Source: Tunturibacter psychrotolerans (GTDB lineage Bacteria; Acidobacteriota; Terriglobia; Terriglobales; Acidobacteriaceae). Taken from it: DNA of 64,000 nucleotides. Made by a program: the position numbers and the translations under genes. The stretch is taken from contig NZ_CP132942.1 in assembly GCF_040359615.1 (NCBI RefSeq), positions 4,960,001 to 5,024,000 of the forward strand, read 5' to 3'. This document shows, in pieces, positions 1 to 8,831 of the stretch. The notes under the pieces were generated by a model that made no database searches, was not told where the DNA came from, and saw only the letters and a list, made by a program, of their open reading frames with translations. How positions within the stretch are numbered: position 1 is the stretch's first letter; every line of letters begins with the position of its first letter.

Positions 1-384
1 ACGCTCGAAGACAAACTGGGAACCTCCATCACGGCGATGTCGTTACCCGGGGGCAGGTCGAATCAGCGTATCCTGGCCGCCTGCCGAGAATCCGGCTATA
101 CGCAGGTCTTCACGTCGGTCCCGAAAGGAGAGCCTCAACCAGCAGGGCCGACCGTTGGTCGCCTCAATGTTCGCGGCGACATGACGATCGAGTGGATCTC
201 AAAGCTCCTGCAACCTGAGAGTGGTATTTTATCCGGTCTTCAGCGGCAACATCAGATCAAAGCCACCGCAAAAACTCTGCTGGGCGACCGGCTCTACGAA
301 AAACTCTGGGCTCTTCTCAATCGACACGAGCCCGCCACCGACGCAGGAGAAGCTGCAGCCTATGAAGATCCTGCACATCATTAG
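1..384 (+). CDS. Polysaccharide deacetylase family protein, C-terminal part (cut by window start)
   Basis: The reading frame is open from base 1, so the N-terminus lies outside the window; 127 codons remain before the TAG. The segment LPGGRSNQRILAACRESGY followed by VFTSVP is typical of the last part of carbohydrate esterase 4 (NodB-type) deacetylases in exopolysaccharide loci, which remove N-acetyl groups from sugar polymers. The catalytic Asp/His residues would lie upstream and cannot be checked. The gene overlaps the following glycosyltransferase by 23 bp, suggesting translational coupling in one operon. The family call rests on a short C-terminal match, so an unrelated TIM-barrel hydrolase is possible. 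Confidence 0.7.
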   Translation, partial: TLEDKLGTSITAMSLPGGRSNQRILAACRESGYTQVFTSVPKGEPQPAGPTVGRLNVRGDMTIEWISKLLQPESGILSGLQRQHQIKATAKTLLGDRLYEKLWALLNRHEPATDAGEAAAYEDPAHH

Positions 385-1528
385 TAGCGGCGGAATGTAC
401 GGTGCAGAGGCCGTGATCCTGAACATGTCGCGCACGCTGAACGAGAACTCGCACTCGAGCATTCTCGGCGTTTTTTCGAACTCCGCAAATCCGAATCTGC
501 AGCTTCACGAGGTCGCGACCGCCCAGGGCATCGAGTCCCATCTGATCTCCTGCGCCGGACAGATCGACCGCACCGTACCTTCGAGCATTCGAGAACTTGT
601 TGCTCGTGCGAATGCTGACGTCGTCCACGCCCATGGCTACAAGGCAGATATCTACTGCTACTTCGCCTTGCGCGGATCGAGCCTTCCGCTCGTCTCCACC
701 TGCCACACCTGGTACGACAACGATCTGACGGTCTCCCTCTACGGAGCGGCGGACCGCTTCATATTGCGAAACTACGGAGCTGTAGTAGCGGTTTCGGAAG
801 ATGTAAGACATCGCCTCCTGAAAGCGGGAGTCCGCAAAGAAAAAATCCACATCGTTCGGAATGGCATTGACCTGCGCCCCTTCGACAACGCCGCTCCTTC
901 GCTGCGTGAGATCTCCTCACCAGATAATGCTCCTATTGTCGGACTCATCGGCAGGTTAGCCACAGAGAAGGGCGTCGACATCTTTCTTCGAGCTGCTGCA
1001 CGCGTCCTGGCAGACCTCCCGGCCACGAAGTTTGTAGTAATCGGCGAGGGGCCGGACCGCGAACAACTTGAGTTACTCATCGATGAGTTGCAAACTCGAA
1101 ATAACGTCTTCATGCTGGGACGTCGAGACGACATGCCGAGCGTCTACGCCTCGCTCGACATCATGGTTTCGGCCTCTCGCCACGAGGGACTGCCGATGGC
1201 TATTCTCGAGGGCATGGCAAGTGGCCGTCCCGTCATCGCAACAGCGGTGGGCGCGGTGCCAGACGTAATTGTGGATGGCCACACCGGAGTGCTCGTTCCC
1301 TCTGAGAATGTCGAGGCTTTGGCTGCAAAGATCGTGACCCTTCTGAACAACGCAGCGCAACGAGAAAATCTGGGAGCCGCTGCAAAGAGACTAATCGAAG
1401 AAGAGTTTTCTGCAGAGCGGATGACAACGGACTATCTTCACATCTACGAACAGGCAATCGCGGCAAAAAAGCAACAAGCGTCCGCTCACTCAATCTCTTC
1501 CGCAATCTCACAAGGAAAGACAAAGTGA
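362..1528 (+). CDS. GT4-family glycosyltransferase
   Basis: A 388-aa GT-B fold glycosyltransferase. The start at 362 (MKILHIISSGGMYGAE) is preferred over the upstream ATG at 221 because it gives the classical N-terminal beta-strand plus glycine-rich loop of GT4 enzymes. The C-terminal Rossmann half contains VGLIGRLATEKGVDIFLRA and the sugar-nucleotide-binding EX7E region HEGLPMAILEGMASGRPVIA, followed by VGAVPDVI. Such enzymes move a sugar from a nucleotide donor to a lipid-linked glycan at the cytoplasmic face of the membrane. It overlaps the deacetylase upstream and its TGA overlaps the GTG of the next glycosyltransferase, so the three genes form an operon. Donor and acceptor cannot be read from the sequence. 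Confidence 0.9.
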   Translation: MKILHIISSGGMYGAEAVILNMSRTLNENSHSSILGVFSNSANPNLQLHEVATAQGIESHLISCAGQIDRTVPSSIRELVARANADVVHAHGYKADIYCYFALRGSSLPLVSTCHTWYDNDLTVSLYGAADRFILRNYGAVVAVSEDVRHRLLKAGVRKEKIHIVRNGIDLRPFDNAAPSLREISSPDNAPIVGLIGRLATEKGVDIFLRAAARVLADLPATKFVVIGEGPDREQLELLIDELQTRNNVFMLGRRDDMPSVYASLDIMVSASRHEGLPMAILEGMASGRPVIATAVGAVPDVIVDGHTGVLVPSENVEALAAKIVTLLNNAAQRENLGAAAKRLIEEEFSAERMTTDYLHIYEQAIAAKKQQASAHSISSAISQGKTK

Positions 1529-2718
1529 ACGAAGACACACGGCAGCCAACAGTCTTCATGATGGATCTCTGGGCCACCGTCCCTTACTACACGGCCTATC
1601 TCTCGAGGGCGCTCCTCGCCAAAAGCGTCAACGTGACCGTCGGGTCCATCTCCTACTATCTCGACCCCGAATGTTTCTCGAGCCGAGGCATCAAGCTCGA
1701 CCCCGGGCTCATGGACGTAGTCGGCAGGTTTCGGTTACCCCGCTTGCCACGCCGAGTTTTCAAGCTCCTCGAGTCATTGCTCAATCTGGCCGCACTATCG
1801 ATACGCTTCGCCATCTCCCCGCCCGACATCGTTCACGTACAGTTCCTCACCATGTTGACCCAGCGCCTGCCGTTCGATCTCTGGTTCGTCCGCCTTTGCC
1901 AACGGCGCGGCTCGAAGATCGTGCTAACTGTTCACGATCTTTTGCCACACAACACAGGCCAAAGCCACAAGCGGATCTTCCACGATCTTTATCAAATGGT
2001 CGATCGCATCATCTGCCACTCCGACACCGTCAGAGAGAGGCTCGCGGAGGAGTTCGCCGTGCCGGAGGAAAAGGTCTCCGTGATTGCTCATGGTCCCTTC
2101 TTCTACGATCTGCCAGTAACTGCCGAGCAGATTTTGCAAAGTTTCGCGCTCGACCCGCGAAAGCTCCTCGTACTGTGGCAGGGCATCATCTCTCCCTACA
2201 AAGGAATTGATCTTCTGCTGGACGCCTGGCAACGGGTTGAAGCAACCACCGAGCAACCGCACCTCCTGATCGCGGGCACAGGTTCCCCTCAGTTGCTCGA
2301 ACAGATTCGCGAACAAATTCGCCGCCTGAACCTGCAACGCGTCCAGCTTCATCCTCGCTTCATCTCCGCAGAAGAGCTCGTCGCACTCTACCGCGCAGCG
2401 GAGATCGTGGTTTATCCCTATCGTGCAATCACGACGAGCGGTGCTCTTGCGACTGGCCTGGCTCTATGCAAAACCATCGTCGCGAGCGACCTCCCAGTCT
2501 TTCGTGAACTGCTCACGGACAAAGAAAATGCATTACTGGTCGACCCTCAAGACTCGCTCGCACTCGCCAACGCACTCACCGAGTTGTCGAAGGACGCTCC
2601 TCTAAGGGCACAACTTGCCAATAATGTGCGAAGCATGAACTTTGGAGAGGAATCATGGCTGTCAATTGCGGCGAAAACAATTGAGTGTTACAAATTCGTT
2701 CAGCGTGGCCAGCTGTGA
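1525..2718 (+). CDS. GT4-family glycosyltransferase
   Basis: A 397-aa glycosyltransferase starting at a GTG inside a GTGA overlap with the gene before it, the usual sign of coupled translation. The N-terminal half has VFMMDLWATVPYYTAYLSRAL and, further on, LTVHDLLPHNTGQ. The C-terminal half has LLVLWQGIISPYKGIDLLLDAW (donor domain start) and a region around YPYRAITTSGALATGLAL in the position of the donor-binding loop. The canonical E-x7-E motif is weaker than in its neighbour. Role: transfer of one sugar in assembly of the exopolysaccharide repeat unit in the cytoplasm. Linkage and sugar are unknown. Confidence 0.88.
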   Translation: MNEDTRQPTVFMMDLWATVPYYTAYLSRALLAKSVNVTVGSISYYLDPECFSSRGIKLDPGLMDVVGRFRLPRLPRRVFKLLESLLNLAALSIRFAISPPDIVHVQFLTMLTQRLPFDLWFVRLCQRRGSKIVLTVHDLLPHNTGQSHKRIFHDLYQMVDRIICHSDTVRERLAEEFAVPEEKVSVIAHGPFFYDLPVTAEQILQSFALDPRKLLVLWQGIISPYKGIDLLLDAWQRVEATTEQPHLLIAGTGSPQLLEQIREQIRRLNLQRVQLHPRFISAEELVALYRAAEIVVYPYRAITTSGALATGLALCKTIVASDLPVFRELLTDKENALLVDPQDSLALANALTELSKDAPLRAQLANNVRSMNFGEESWLSIAAKTIECYKFVQRGQL

Positions 2719-3295
2719 TATAAGAATTAAGTACCTCTTCTGAAGCGTTCGTTCTTAAGTCGTCGCTCTTTCTATCTGCCGGTTCTGATGTGTTAGGTGA
2801 TTCGCTCTCTTTCAAGAGCAATCTCTCTCTCAGGCGGGCAAGATAATTCGTTATAGAGCTTACAAATCCGAATCCTCTTCGTTCCCAAACTCCATGCATC
2901 GTGCTGGACCTGGTCCGTTGTCCCGAAGATATTCGCGGACGCTGCGACGGTTGCCTGGTCGAGCTCCGGATCGTGTGTACAACCAACGTGGGATAGTTCT
3001 ATCGGCCGAAGTAGCTTGTACTGCAGGGGTGAGTTACTATAGTAATTAATCCCTTGATCCCCCATCTTGTGATTTCCTGTTCCATTTGCGAATTCACTGC
3101 ATGTAACACAAGCTGGACATGCAGATGAGGACCTTTGCCTCGCGATACATGAAGTGGGCCCCGGTTTCCGTTACAGGGTAACTGTAGTAACCATTTCCAA
3201 ACAAAATATTCGTCCGGATGTCTGGGTCCCGCGTTAGTTTCGGCTCAGGCAGCGTGATTTGACTAACCAATTTCTCTTTTTGTACGGAGCTTATT
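2719..3295. other. Intergenic leader region of the first He_PIG/beta-helix gene
   Basis: 577 bp without a convincing gene; short ORFs on either strand have no ribosome site or recognisable domain. It holds a palindromic TTACTATAGTAA (3033-3044) and the conserved element at 3176-3198 that recurs upstream of the gene at 11920. Promoters are not obvious by eye. Confidence 0.6.
3176..3198 (+). promoter_or_regulatory. Candidate operator/leader element shared with 11799-11821
   Basis: GGGTAACTGTAGTAACCA followed by TTTCC. Nearly the same 23 bp occurs at 11799-11821 (GGGTAGCTGTAGTAACCA then CTTTC), and in both places the first base lies 120-121 bp before the TTG start of a paralogous secreted protein. 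The flanking sequences differ, so the conservation is local. The core is an imperfect inverted repeat (GGTAAC/GTAACC). It could be a repressor/activator site or part of a leader RNA; no known regulon is assigned. Confidence 0.45.
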
Positions 3296-5968
3296 TTGCG
3301 AAAAATATTCAGTACCCTTGTAGCGAGCATCACCCTTGCGCTTATTTTTTCTTGTCTGGATGCGGCCTCGCCGTCACAGACCGCGAACGCCGCCACGGCA
3401 CTTGCCATCACCGGCACATCGGTACCGCAAGCGACTCTTGGAAAGGCCTATACCACTACTCTCAAAGCAACTGGCGGCACTTCGCCGTACCAGTGGAGAC
3501 TCGTTTCCGGAACTCACGTCCCAGGATTGTCTCTCGGTGAGAGCACAGGCCAAATTCATGGAACACCAGCGGAAGGAGGATCATTCACAGCTACCTACTC
3601 CGTTACGGATGCATCCAAGCCCGCTCAGGTAAAGACTGTCCAACTGACCGTCGTGGTTGCAACTCCAGCTCTAGCGTTTGCCACCACATCCTTACGTGCA
3701 GCCACGCAAGGCACAAAATATGCGACAACGTTGCAGGCGACTGGAGGCACCCCTTCCTACGGTTTTTCGATCTCCTCCGGCAAGTTGCCCGCGGGAATCA
3801 CCATGTCATCTGCCGGTGTAGTCTCCGGCACGCCCACGGCCTCAGGGACATTTCCCGTCACGGTCGCAGTCAAGGACTCCTCTAGCCCAAATCTCACCAA
3901 GTCCGAGTCGCTCTCGCTGGTTGTGACAGCAGGCAAGACAACCACCTCTGCACTCGCGATCACCTCGGCCACGCTCGCCGCCGGTACCGATGGCGCGGCC
4001 TATTCGTCGCAGTTGAAAGCGAGCGGAGGCACCCCAGCCTACACCTGGTCGATCACCTCCGGTAAGCTGCCTGCGGGACTCACTCTGGCTGCAACCACCG
4101 GCGTGATCTCCGGTACTCCCTCGATCACCGGCACCTCCAGCTTCACCGCAGCCGTTACCGACAACAGCAACCCGGACCAGATCAAGTCCGCCGCGACTTC
4201 GATTACCGTTGCAGTGTCAACATCACAGAAGCCCGGCCCTGGTACGACGTGGTACATCCGCGCCGACGGTGGGAGCAACACGCAGTGCACGGGCAAGACG
4301 AACGCTGCTTATCCCGGTTCGGGGTCAGGTCAAGCGTGCGCCTTCAATCATCCCTACCAGATGCTGAACTCCTCTGGCGGCTGGGCGAACATGGCGGGCG
4401 GCGACACCATCCAGTTTGCCGACTCTTCCTCTGCCGCCCACACCTACTACATGGGCGAGCAGAATGCGGGAGTGGGCTCCGACTGGAGCTCCACGCTTGG
4501 CGGTATCTGCCCTGCACCCAATACCGGCGGCGGTGCTGGAACCAGTTGCATCCTTCCTGCTCCTCCCTCGGGAACAGCCGCACAGCACACCCGCATCCTC
4601 GGCCAGAATGCCGGTAGCTGCCACGACTCCGCGCACACCCACCTGGTCAATCCGACCGTACTCAGCGGAATCAATAACGCCTTCGCGGTTCTCGATACCC
4701 GCGCAACCGACTACGTAGACATCTCCTGCATCGAGATCACCCAGCCCGACACCTGCACCAATACCGCGGGTGCAGGACAGTGTGGATCCAATGCGAACTA
4801 CGTCCACTACGGCGGTCTTATCTTGAACTATGGCGCGGGGAGCCAAGGCCCCTCCAACCTCACCCTCAACGATGTGGCGGTGGTTGGCATAGCTGGAAGC
4901 GGCATCCTCGGCAGCGAGCTCAACAAATCCAGCAGCGATGTCTTCTCCGCGACCGATGTCTATGTGATCGGCAACGGAGCCGCAGGCTGGAATGGTGATA
5001 GCGGAGGTTGCGGCACCTCCTGCGAGACCGTTGGGACCATGAATATCTCCTACGCGACGATCGACTGGAATGGCTGCGTCGCCGTCGAGCCTTACGACAT
5101 GACCAAACCCGACACGCAGAACGCCTTCAACTACTGCTATGGACAGAGTGACGGAGGATACGGCGACGGATTCGTCCAGATCGCCGCAGGCAACATGAGC
5201 CTCAATGTGGATCACAGTCATTTCCGCTGGAATACGCAGGACGGCTTCGACGGGCTCCATCTCAGTGACGACGTGAAGACCTCTCCCGCGATCCACATCT
5301 CAACATCCTGGTCGGAGGGCAACGCCGGTGCAACCTTCAAGATCGGCGCCGGAGCCTCCTCGACCGCCATCAATAACGTGTCCATCAGCAACTGCCGGAT
5401 TCTGACCACCGCCTCCGCGTTCCCCCTCAACCCCTCGGGCTGGACCCTGGACGGAGCAGATTCCTGCCGGGCAGCCGGGGATGAATGGTCCTTCCAGGAG
5501 AACAATGGCACTGTCATCACGATGGAGAACAACACGTCGGTTGGCTACGGCACGACCATGTATGACGTCGGCTGTGCTGCGCTCGCACCGAACTGCTTCT
5601 CCAACGGAGCGACATTTGTTTTCAAAAACAACATCAGCAAGGGCTATGCGGATCCCGGCAATGGAAACAGGCTCGCTTCCGGGTTCTACTTCGGGATGGG
5701 CAATCCTTTCGCCAACGCCGGGTCGGCAGCCGATCACAACCTGTGGAGCACGATGGACCAAGGATGCCCGGACAGCACGATTGGCATTGAGAAGATCTAC
5801 ACCTGCGCCGATCCCGGTCTGGCGAGCGAGTCCAACATCAACGCCATCAATCCCAACCTCACCTCCTCCAGCCCCGCCGTCGGCTCCGGAATCGCCATCT
5901 CCGGAATCACCACCGACTTCAACGGAACCACTAGACCCAACCCGCCAGCTATAGGCGCCACGGAATAA
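3296..5968 (+). CDS. Secreted He_PIG Ig-like repeat protein with C-terminal parallel beta-helix domain
   Basis: An 890-aa exported protein starting at TTG with ACGGAG 7 bp upstream. Residues 1-35 look like a signal peptide (MRKIF then hydrophobic ITLALIFSC, a weak lipobox). Three He_PIG Ig-like domains follow (about 37-310), each with GGTSPYQW/GGTPAYTW and LPAGxxxxxxxGxISGTP. From about residue 318 (GPGTTWYIRADGG) to the end is a Cys- and Gly-rich region with repeated Asn/Gly turns, best read as a right-handed parallel beta-helix (pectate-lyase-like) that may bind or cut polysaccharide. That C-terminal part is nearly identical to the one at 15550-17277 and related to the protein at 6130. No catalytic residues are assigned. 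Likely a cell-surface or matrix protein of the exopolysaccharide locus. A strong terminator follows. Confidence 0.75.
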   Translation: MRKIFSTLVASITLALIFSCLDAASPSQTANAATALAITGTSVPQATLGKAYTTTLKATGGTSPYQWRLVSGTHVPGLSLGESTGQIHGTPAEGGSFTATYSVTDASKPAQVKTVQLTVVVATPALAFATTSLRAATQGTKYATTLQATGGTPSYGFSISSGKLPAGITMSSAGVVSGTPTASGTFPVTVAVKDSSSPNLTKSESLSLVVTAGKTTTSALAITSATLAAGTDGAAYSSQLKASGGTPAYTWSITSGKLPAGLTLAATTGVISGTPSITGTSSFTAAVTDNSNPDQIKSAATSITVAVSTSQKPGPGTTWYIRADGGSNTQCTGKTNAAYPGSGSGQACAFNHPYQMLNSSGGWANMAGGDTIQFADSSSAAHTYYMGEQNAGVGSDWSSTLGGICPAPNTGGGAGTSCILPAPPSGTAAQHTRILGQNAGSCHDSAHTHLVNPTVLSGINNAFAVLDTRATDYVDISCIEITQPDTCTNTAGAGQCGSNANYVHYGGLILNYGAGSQGPSNLTLNDVAVVGIAGSGILGSELNKSSSDVFSATDVYVIGNGAAGWNGDSGGCGTSCETVGTMNISYATIDWNGCVAVEPYDMTKPDTQNAFNYCYGQSDGGYGDGFVQIAAGNMSLNVDHSHFRWNTQDGFDGLHLSDDVKTSPAIHISTSWSEGNAGATFKIGAGASSTAINNVSISNCRILTTASAFPLNPSGWTLDGADSCRAAGDEWSFQENNGTVITMENNTSVGYGTTMYDVGCAALAPNCFSNGATFVFKNNISKGYADPGNGNRLASGFYFGMGNPFANAGSAADHNLWSTMDQGCPDSTIGIEKIYTCADPGLASESNINAINPNLTSSSPAVGSGIAISGITTDFNGTTRPNPPAIGATE

Positions 5969-6016
5969 ACAAAACCACAAACCAACCAGCCGGCCGCGTG
6001 ACTCCACGCGGCCGGC
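4237..6016 (+). repeat. 1.78-kb duplicated segment, copy 1 (beta-helix domain plus terminator)
   Basis: DNA from about 4237 through the terminator hairpin is nearly identical to 15546-17319. Long exact stretches are shared (for example around 5101-5240 and 16412-16550) and even the terminator stem GCCGGCCGCGTG is conserved. This indicates recent segmental duplication or gene conversion. Confidence 0.85.
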
Positions 6017-6022
6017 TTTTTT
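5988..6022 (+). terminator. Rho-independent terminator after the first beta-helix gene
   Basis: Perfect 12-bp stem GCCGGCCGCGTG / CACGCGGCCGGC with an ACTC loop, followed by six T residues. It sits 20 bp after the stop codon. Confidence 0.92.
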
Positions 6023-6129
6023 GCGTCTCGTTAAATGCACTTGCTCACTTCTATCAGCGCTCGCGACGACCTCGAATCCCGACCGTCTATACTGGCAACT
6101 CTCCCAGAGTCCGTCGGAGACTGGAGCTT

Positions 6130-7914
6130 ATGAACGTTCGCATTTGTCTCAAGGTGCTTTGCGTACTCATTGCGGGATGCGTCTCCTTGCCGCTTTATGG
6201 CACAACCTGGTATGTGCGGCCTGATGGAGGTACTCGATACTCCACCAATGTTACGAACGGTCAATGCGATGGAAAGGCCGATGCCGCGCCGTCTGGCGGA
6301 AAAGCTAACCAGCACTGCGCGTTCAAGGACGTTCGTATGCTATGGCAGGATGGCAGCTACGCCACAGGTACGAAATTTCCCAACTGGGGGTGGGTCATCG
6401 CTGGAGGCGATACAGTAATTCTCCGCGGTTCGATCGGGACAGGTGTTTCCTATAGGGTCGGGTGGGATCATGCCTCATGGTCTTGTGAGAAGAACACGTG
6501 TTGGGGTATTGCGGGAGACCCCTACGCCTCCGGAGCACCTCCGCCGCCATCGGGCACTGCCGCGCAGCACACCCGTATTCTCGGCGAGAACTATGCTTCG
6601 TGCCGAAGCCCTTCGGCCAAGACACAGCTTCACGGCGGCTGGGCAACCACCAACGTTCTCGACCTCTCCGGCACATCGTATGTTGATGTCGCTTGTCTAG
6701 ACATTACAGACTTCTCGGCTTGCGGCCGAGCCTCGCAGAAACTTGGCTGCGATTCGAGTCAGGACTTCGCGCAGGTCGGAATCCGGCTCAGCAACAAGAC
6801 GACAAACCTCACCCTTACTGACCTTCATATTCATGGTCTCGCTGGCTCAGGAATCGCTGGCCCTACCGGAGATGGCGTCGTCATGGATTACATCGACATC
6901 TTAGGCAACGCCAGTGCTGGTTGGAACGCAGACGCGAACGACGGAATCACCGGCAAAGGTAGCCTGCTGGTGCAACACTACGACATCAGTTGGAACGGTT
7001 GCGCCGAGGAATACCCCATTGTGCATCCGTTGCCCTATGGAGACTGCACCGATCAGGACCATGGCGGATATGGCGATGGCTTCGGAACGGCCACAAAAGA
7101 TAGTGACCCTCCCGGCTGGCAAGTGCACTTCGATAAGGGAACTGCCAGCTACAACACGCAGGACGGATTGGACGCGCTCCATATCGGCGGAGCTGGATCC
7201 AGCATGACCGTTACGGACAGCCTCGCTTTCAGCAACATGGGACAGCAGCTTAAAGTAGGTGGCGCGACGGCGACATTGATCGGCAACTACATCGTCGGTA
7301 ACTGCGACGCTATGTCGCATGCGATCCCAGGCACGCCTCCCGCATACAACGCCAAATTGGGCCTGTTTTGCCGCGCGGGCGATACCGCTATCGACATCAC
7401 CATGCCGGAAGATCGGCCTGCGATCTTCCAACGCAACATTATCTACTCCAATAACCACGTTGCTTTGGAGGTCGAGTATGCGGGAGATCCCTCGCCCAAG
7501 GCCGCTATCAAATATGACGACAACATCTTTATCGGTTTCCCCAACTCGGAAGGGAACAACCCGTCGCCGATTTACAGCAACTCCGACCTCAAGATGTTGA
7601 CCAATCCGGGAGCTAGCTTCAGCAACAATGTCACCTTCCGCCCAAAAAGCGATTGGAAGTGTCCTGCGACCCGGCTGCATGAGACCGGTGGAAGCTGTAG
7701 TGACCCGCACTTGAAGGATGAAACCTGGCACCCGTACGGCTACGGGGATGCTTCACCTAAAGCAGTAGACAAGAGCTCTTCGCAGCCTGCATCTGAAACT
7801 CCTAACGCAACCTCGCATGCTTCTACGGTGATGAAGTCCCTGGGAGCTGTAGTGGTCGTGACAGGCGTGTGGCAGGCATGGCGATCCCTGCGTGGACGAG
7901 CAACGAAGGCCTAG
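6130..7914 (+). CDS. Secreted parallel beta-helix protein with C-terminal membrane tail
   Basis: 594 aa from ATG 6130, chosen because GGAG lies 4 bp upstream and the start gives a signal peptide (MNVRICLKVLCVLIAGCVSLPLYG); the frame is open further up, into the preceding terminator, but that part is not protein-like. After the signal peptide comes TTWYVRPDGG, then SGTAAQHTRILGEN and repeated Asn/Gly turns like the beta-helix part of the 3296 and 11920 proteins, but without He_PIG domains. Residues about 565-583 (VMKSLGAVVVVTGVWQAW) form a hydrophobic segment followed by RSLRGRATKA, a single membrane anchor with a basic tail, which the two larger paralogues lack. Probably a surface or periplasmic polysaccharide-binding or -processing protein; enzymatic activity is unproven. 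Confidence 0.72.
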   Translation: MNVRICLKVLCVLIAGCVSLPLYGTTWYVRPDGGTRYSTNVTNGQCDGKADAAPSGGKANQHCAFKDVRMLWQDGSYATGTKFPNWGWVIAGGDTVILRGSIGTGVSYRVGWDHASWSCEKNTCWGIAGDPYASGAPPPPSGTAAQHTRILGENYASCRSPSAKTQLHGGWATTNVLDLSGTSYVDVACLDITDFSACGRASQKLGCDSSQDFAQVGIRLSNKTTNLTLTDLHIHGLAGSGIAGPTGDGVVMDYIDILGNASAGWNADANDGITGKGSLLVQHYDISWNGCAEEYPIVHPLPYGDCTDQDHGGYGDGFGTATKDSDPPGWQVHFDKGTASYNTQDGLDALHIGGAGSSMTVTDSLAFSNMGQQLKVGGATATLIGNYIVGNCDAMSHAIPGTPPAYNAKLGLFCRAGDTAIDITMPEDRPAIFQRNIIYSNNHVALEVEYAGDPSPKAAIKYDDNIFIGFPNSEGNNPSPIYSNSDLKMLTNPGASFSNNVTFRPKSDWKCPATRLHETGGSCSDPHLKDETWHPYGYGDASPKAVDKSSSQPASETPNATSHASTVMKSLGAVVVVTGVWQAWRSLRGRATKA

Positions 7915-8828
7915 CCGAACCTGGGGCGCCCAATCAGATTTAAGAGCAGTGACCCTGCGGTTCTGGGATTATCTATGTCTAAGGGATAGAGGGCTACAGC
8001 TCGCAAGGAACTCATCAGGGCCGCCCATGGCCGCCTCTGCCGCTTCAACGCTTCTGCTCGCTGTTTGTAAACACGTGCCAACGAGATCTGGCGCTCGCGC
8101 AATCCACAACCTTGCTCGCCGTAGTGCTTCCGAATGAACGCTAACTGCGCCCTCGTGACTCGGTCGGGATCGCTCGACATAGAGCCCGCAGACACCCGGT
8201 AGTAGGCGATGACCTTGGGGATGAACGCAACTTCATGTCGCAACGCGATACGAAGGCAAAGATCGCGATCTTCTATCGTTTTCATCGCCGGATCAAAGGC
8301 ACCGACCTCGTCGATGCATCGCCTTCGGAACGTAACAGAGGGGCACGGAAGTTCAACCTTGCGCATGTAAATGTGCGGGGCGATGTGTCCTTCGGAGTAT
8401 TTTGGATTTCCCCAAAACGTCCCTGCGGGCCGACCTTCTGCGTCGATGTTTGTCACCGCGCCGTAAGCAAGACCAGCCTCCGGTCGCTCAGCAAGGATCT
8501 TCAACGATTCGGCCAGGCGGCAAGGCAACCACACATCATCTGCATCGAGCAGAGCAACGAACTCGCCGACTGAGGCGCGAACAGCAGTATTTCTCGCCCC
8601 TGGCTGTCCTTGATTTTCCTGTTTGATGTACTTCATCTTGGACCCAAGACGGAGAAGGAAGGGAGCGATCACCTCCTCAGTGTTATCGGTACTACCGTCG
8701 TCCACGAGCCAAATCTGCCAATCCTCGAACGTCTGCGACATGACACTCTCAATAGCAAACGGCAGGTAATGAGCAGCATTGAACGCGGGGATAATAACGT
8801 CGACCTTAGCCATCTTGCGTACTTTCAC
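7911..8828 (-). CDS. GT2-family glycosyltransferase
   Basis: 305 aa (GTG start at 8828; an ATG at 8813, giving MAKVDVIIPAFNAA, is equally possible). The GT-A hallmarks are in order: VDVIIPAFNAAHYL, VDDGSTDNTEE, GQPGARNTAV, and the metal-binding LLDADDVW. A later ED pair (TIEDRDLCLRIALRHE) fits the catalytic-base region. It is a cytoplasmic inverting transferase adding a sugar to a lipid-linked glycan. It lies 3 bp after the methyltransferase gene on the same strand, so the two are co-transcribed. Its stop overlaps the end of the convergent beta-helix gene by 4 bp. Confidence 0.9.
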   Translation of the reverse strand: MKVRKMAKVDVIIPAFNAAHYLPFAIESVMSQTFEDWQIWLVDDGSTDNTEEVIAPFLLRLGSKMKYIKQENQGQPGARNTAVRASVGEFVALLDADDVWLPCRLAESLKILAERPEAGLAYGAVTNIDAEGRPAGTFWGNPKYSEGHIAPHIYMRKVELPCPSVTFRRRCIDEVGAFDPAMKTIEDRDLCLRIALRHEVAFIPKVIAYYRVSAGSMSSDPDRVTRAQLAFIRKHYGEQGCGLRERQISLARVYKQRAEALKRQRRPWAALMSSLRAVALYPLDIDNPRTAGSLLLNLIGRPRFG

Positions 8829-8831
8829 ACC

